A stretch of DNA of 13,772 nucleotides from an uncultured Verrucomicrobiales bacterium (GTDB taxonomy: Bacteria > Verrucomicrobiota > Verrucomicrobiia > Limisphaerales > JACDHS01): contig CALJZV010000024.1 of the NCBI GenBank assembly GCA_937983475.1, forward strand, positions 1 to 13,772, written 5' to 3'. Positions within the stretch are counted from its first letter, which is position 1, and every line of letters begins with the position of its first letter. Below are positions 13,600-13,772 of the stretch, in pieces. Made by a program: the position numbers and the translations under genes. Below the pieces are notes generated by a model. It worked only from the letters and a program-made list of their open reading frames with translations. It was not told where the DNA came from and did no database searches.

Positions 13600-13772
13600 A
13601 AGCCTGCTCGAACGATGGAGTTGGGAGTTGTCCGGGGCGGCTCGCGGCGCGGGGTAAACTTTGGAGTGCGCCGGCCTGACGGCGCTGTGGGAAAAAGGCG
13701 CCCTGGCGCCGCCGGGAAAACAGGGCTTCAAATGGTTTGTTGTTTGGGCGTCAAGCCGCCCAAGGAAAAGCG
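13600..13772. other. Non-coding tail with GC-rich hairpins
   Basis: No supported gene is present. GCGCCG-gcctga-CGGCGC (13668-13685) and GGCGCC-ct-GGCGCC (13697-13710) form two adjacent strong hairpins after AAACTTTGGAGT. TTGGGCG-tcaagc-CGCCCAA (13744-13763) forms a third at the edge. The paired-hairpin arrangement beside TTTGGAGTGCG resembles dispersed verrucomicrobial intergenic repeats I recall, not verified. Confidence 0.5.

Noticed and set aside
13398..13731. Minus-strand frames across the tandem array
   Set aside because: They are translations of the DNA repeat, with no ribosome-binding site or recognisable domain.

Overview
The window looks like a chromosomal piece of a G+C-rich bacterium of the PVC group, most likely Verrucomicrobiota (Pedosphaera/Limisphaerales-like). 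This is inference from protein style, frequent weak or absent Shine-Dalgarno sequences, and GC-hairpin elements between genes that I recall from this group. No rRNA or tRNA gene, transposase, phage gene or CRISPR array was seen.

Left part (1-2040). Three genes lie on the minus strand. They are a molybdenum-cofactor guanylyltransferase (mobA-like), an exported HtrA/trypsin-like protease without a PDZ domain, and the first codons of a secreted protein whose frame is interrupted by TAA just after the signal peptide. The protease has a near-consensus promoter placed so that its mRNA should begin at the ATG. A possible 32-residue membrane peptide and a perfect 10-bp inverted repeat lie between mobA and rpsB.

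Translation cluster (2040-5561, plus strand). The classical order rpsB-tsf-pyrH-frr is present. rpsB has a promoter candidate and a structured leader of about 160 nt. A hairpin lies between rpsB and tsf. A strong terminator follows tsf, and pyrH-frr restarts from its own promoter.

Cell-wall cluster (5584-8340, minus strand). A 647-residue fusion joins a GlcNAc/MurNAc-kinase-like domain to a complete MurQ etherase, so one polypeptide could carry out two consecutive steps of peptidoglycan recycling. It is followed after 14 nt by a His-rich lipoprotein, then by an FtsB/DivIC-like division protein.

Right part (8464-12824, plus strand). A small unknown protein, mnmE (tRNA wobble-uridine modification) and topB (topoisomerase III with four-cysteine zinc motifs and C-terminal repeats) follow one another.

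The last 950 bases (12825-13772) hold no convincing gene. They contain a terminator candidate, several GC-rich hairpins of the dispersed-repeat type, a seven-copy 41-bp tandem array built around the palindrome CCACGTGG and a recurring AAAGTTTT/GAAGTTTT block every 20-21 bp, and another set of GC hairpins at the edge.
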